Under the pieces are notes generated by a model. That model was not told where the DNA came from. It did not search any database and was given only the letters and a program-made list of their open reading frames with translations. Of a stretch of 13,734 nucleotides of DNA, positions 13,623 through 13,734 are shown in pieces. Each line of letters opens with the position of its first letter. Position 1 is the first letter of the stretch. Both the position numbers and the translations under genes were made by a program. This DNA comes from Gammaproteobacteria bacterium (GTDB lineage Bacteria > Pseudomonadota > Gammaproteobacteria > Arenicellales > DRJH01): contig DRJH01000195.1 of the NCBI GenBank assembly GCA_011052285.1, positions 1-13,734 on the forward strand, written 5' to 3'.

Positions 13623-13734
13623 TGATTTTTATAGTGCCGTTAGTGTACCGTATCGTGGACGAATTGATGACTTGCGAGGATAATCTTTGAATAATATAGC
13701 GGACCCCGAAAACGAGACAGTGGCTTAAGATAGA
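13623..13734. other. right-edge sequence upstream of the acyltransferase
   Basis: No gene can be supported here. TATAAA (13633-13628, minus) may be a -10 element for the acyltransferase operon, though no matching -35 is evident. One minus-strand frame is open from the window edge for 39 codons to a TAG at 13617-13615, which is too short to claim as the tail of an upstream gene. Confidence 0.3.

Noticed and set aside
13615..13734. Minus-strand frame open from the right edge for 39 codons, ending in NGTIKISD
   Set aside because: Too short to exceed chance, no recognisable family, and it would end inside the acyltransferase start region.
1..13734. CRISPR arrays, insertion sequences, integrase or transposase genes
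   Set aside because: No regularly spaced repeats, terminal inverted repeats or transposase/integrase motifs were seen.

Overview
The window reads as a gammaproteobacterial chromosome segment. This is inferred from gene content: guaB-guaA-tadA next to a convergent mltF and a tRNA-Ser, and xseA followed by an M23-fold protein. A SoxXA-binding-protein-like lipoprotein hints at a sulfur-oxidising lineage, but that is weak evidence. No species can be named.

Bases 1-1796 look like a small accessory region at the 3' end of tRNA-Ser(CGA). It holds a remnant of a large DUF4011-family helicase (minus strand, open to the window edge but without a complete ORF), a small antitoxin-like gene with its own promoter, an intact vapBC toxin-antitoxin pair, and a short unidentified coding-like remnant beside the tRNA. 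This part is visibly more AT-rich than the rest, at least in its first ~800 bases, and looks like the eroded edge of a defence or mobile island.

Bases 1797-9847 are housekeeping. tRNA-Ser(CGA) is on minus and mltF (lytic transglycosylase F) is on plus. mltF converges on, and overlaps, the minus-strand operon guaB-guaA-tadA, which makes GMP and the tRNA wobble deaminase. Across a ~240-base intergenic region lie, on plus, a small lipoprotein, xseA (exonuclease VII large subunit) and a LytM/M23-fold protein coupled to xseA that has lost every zinc ligand.

Bases 9910-13622 hold a minus-strand, tightly packed three-gene unit: a hexapeptide-repeat acyltransferase, a flippase-like integral membrane protein (LPG_synthase_TM/UPF0104 type) and a glutamine-dependent asparagine synthetase-like amidotransferase. 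Together they suggest modification of a surface polysaccharide or glycan, probably the end of a larger cluster continuing to the right.

I found no intact new system. The most informative oddities are the DUF4011 helicase remnant beside tRNA-Ser, the zinc-less M23 protein, and a near-consensus promoter placed so that guaB may be read from a leaderless or shortened start.
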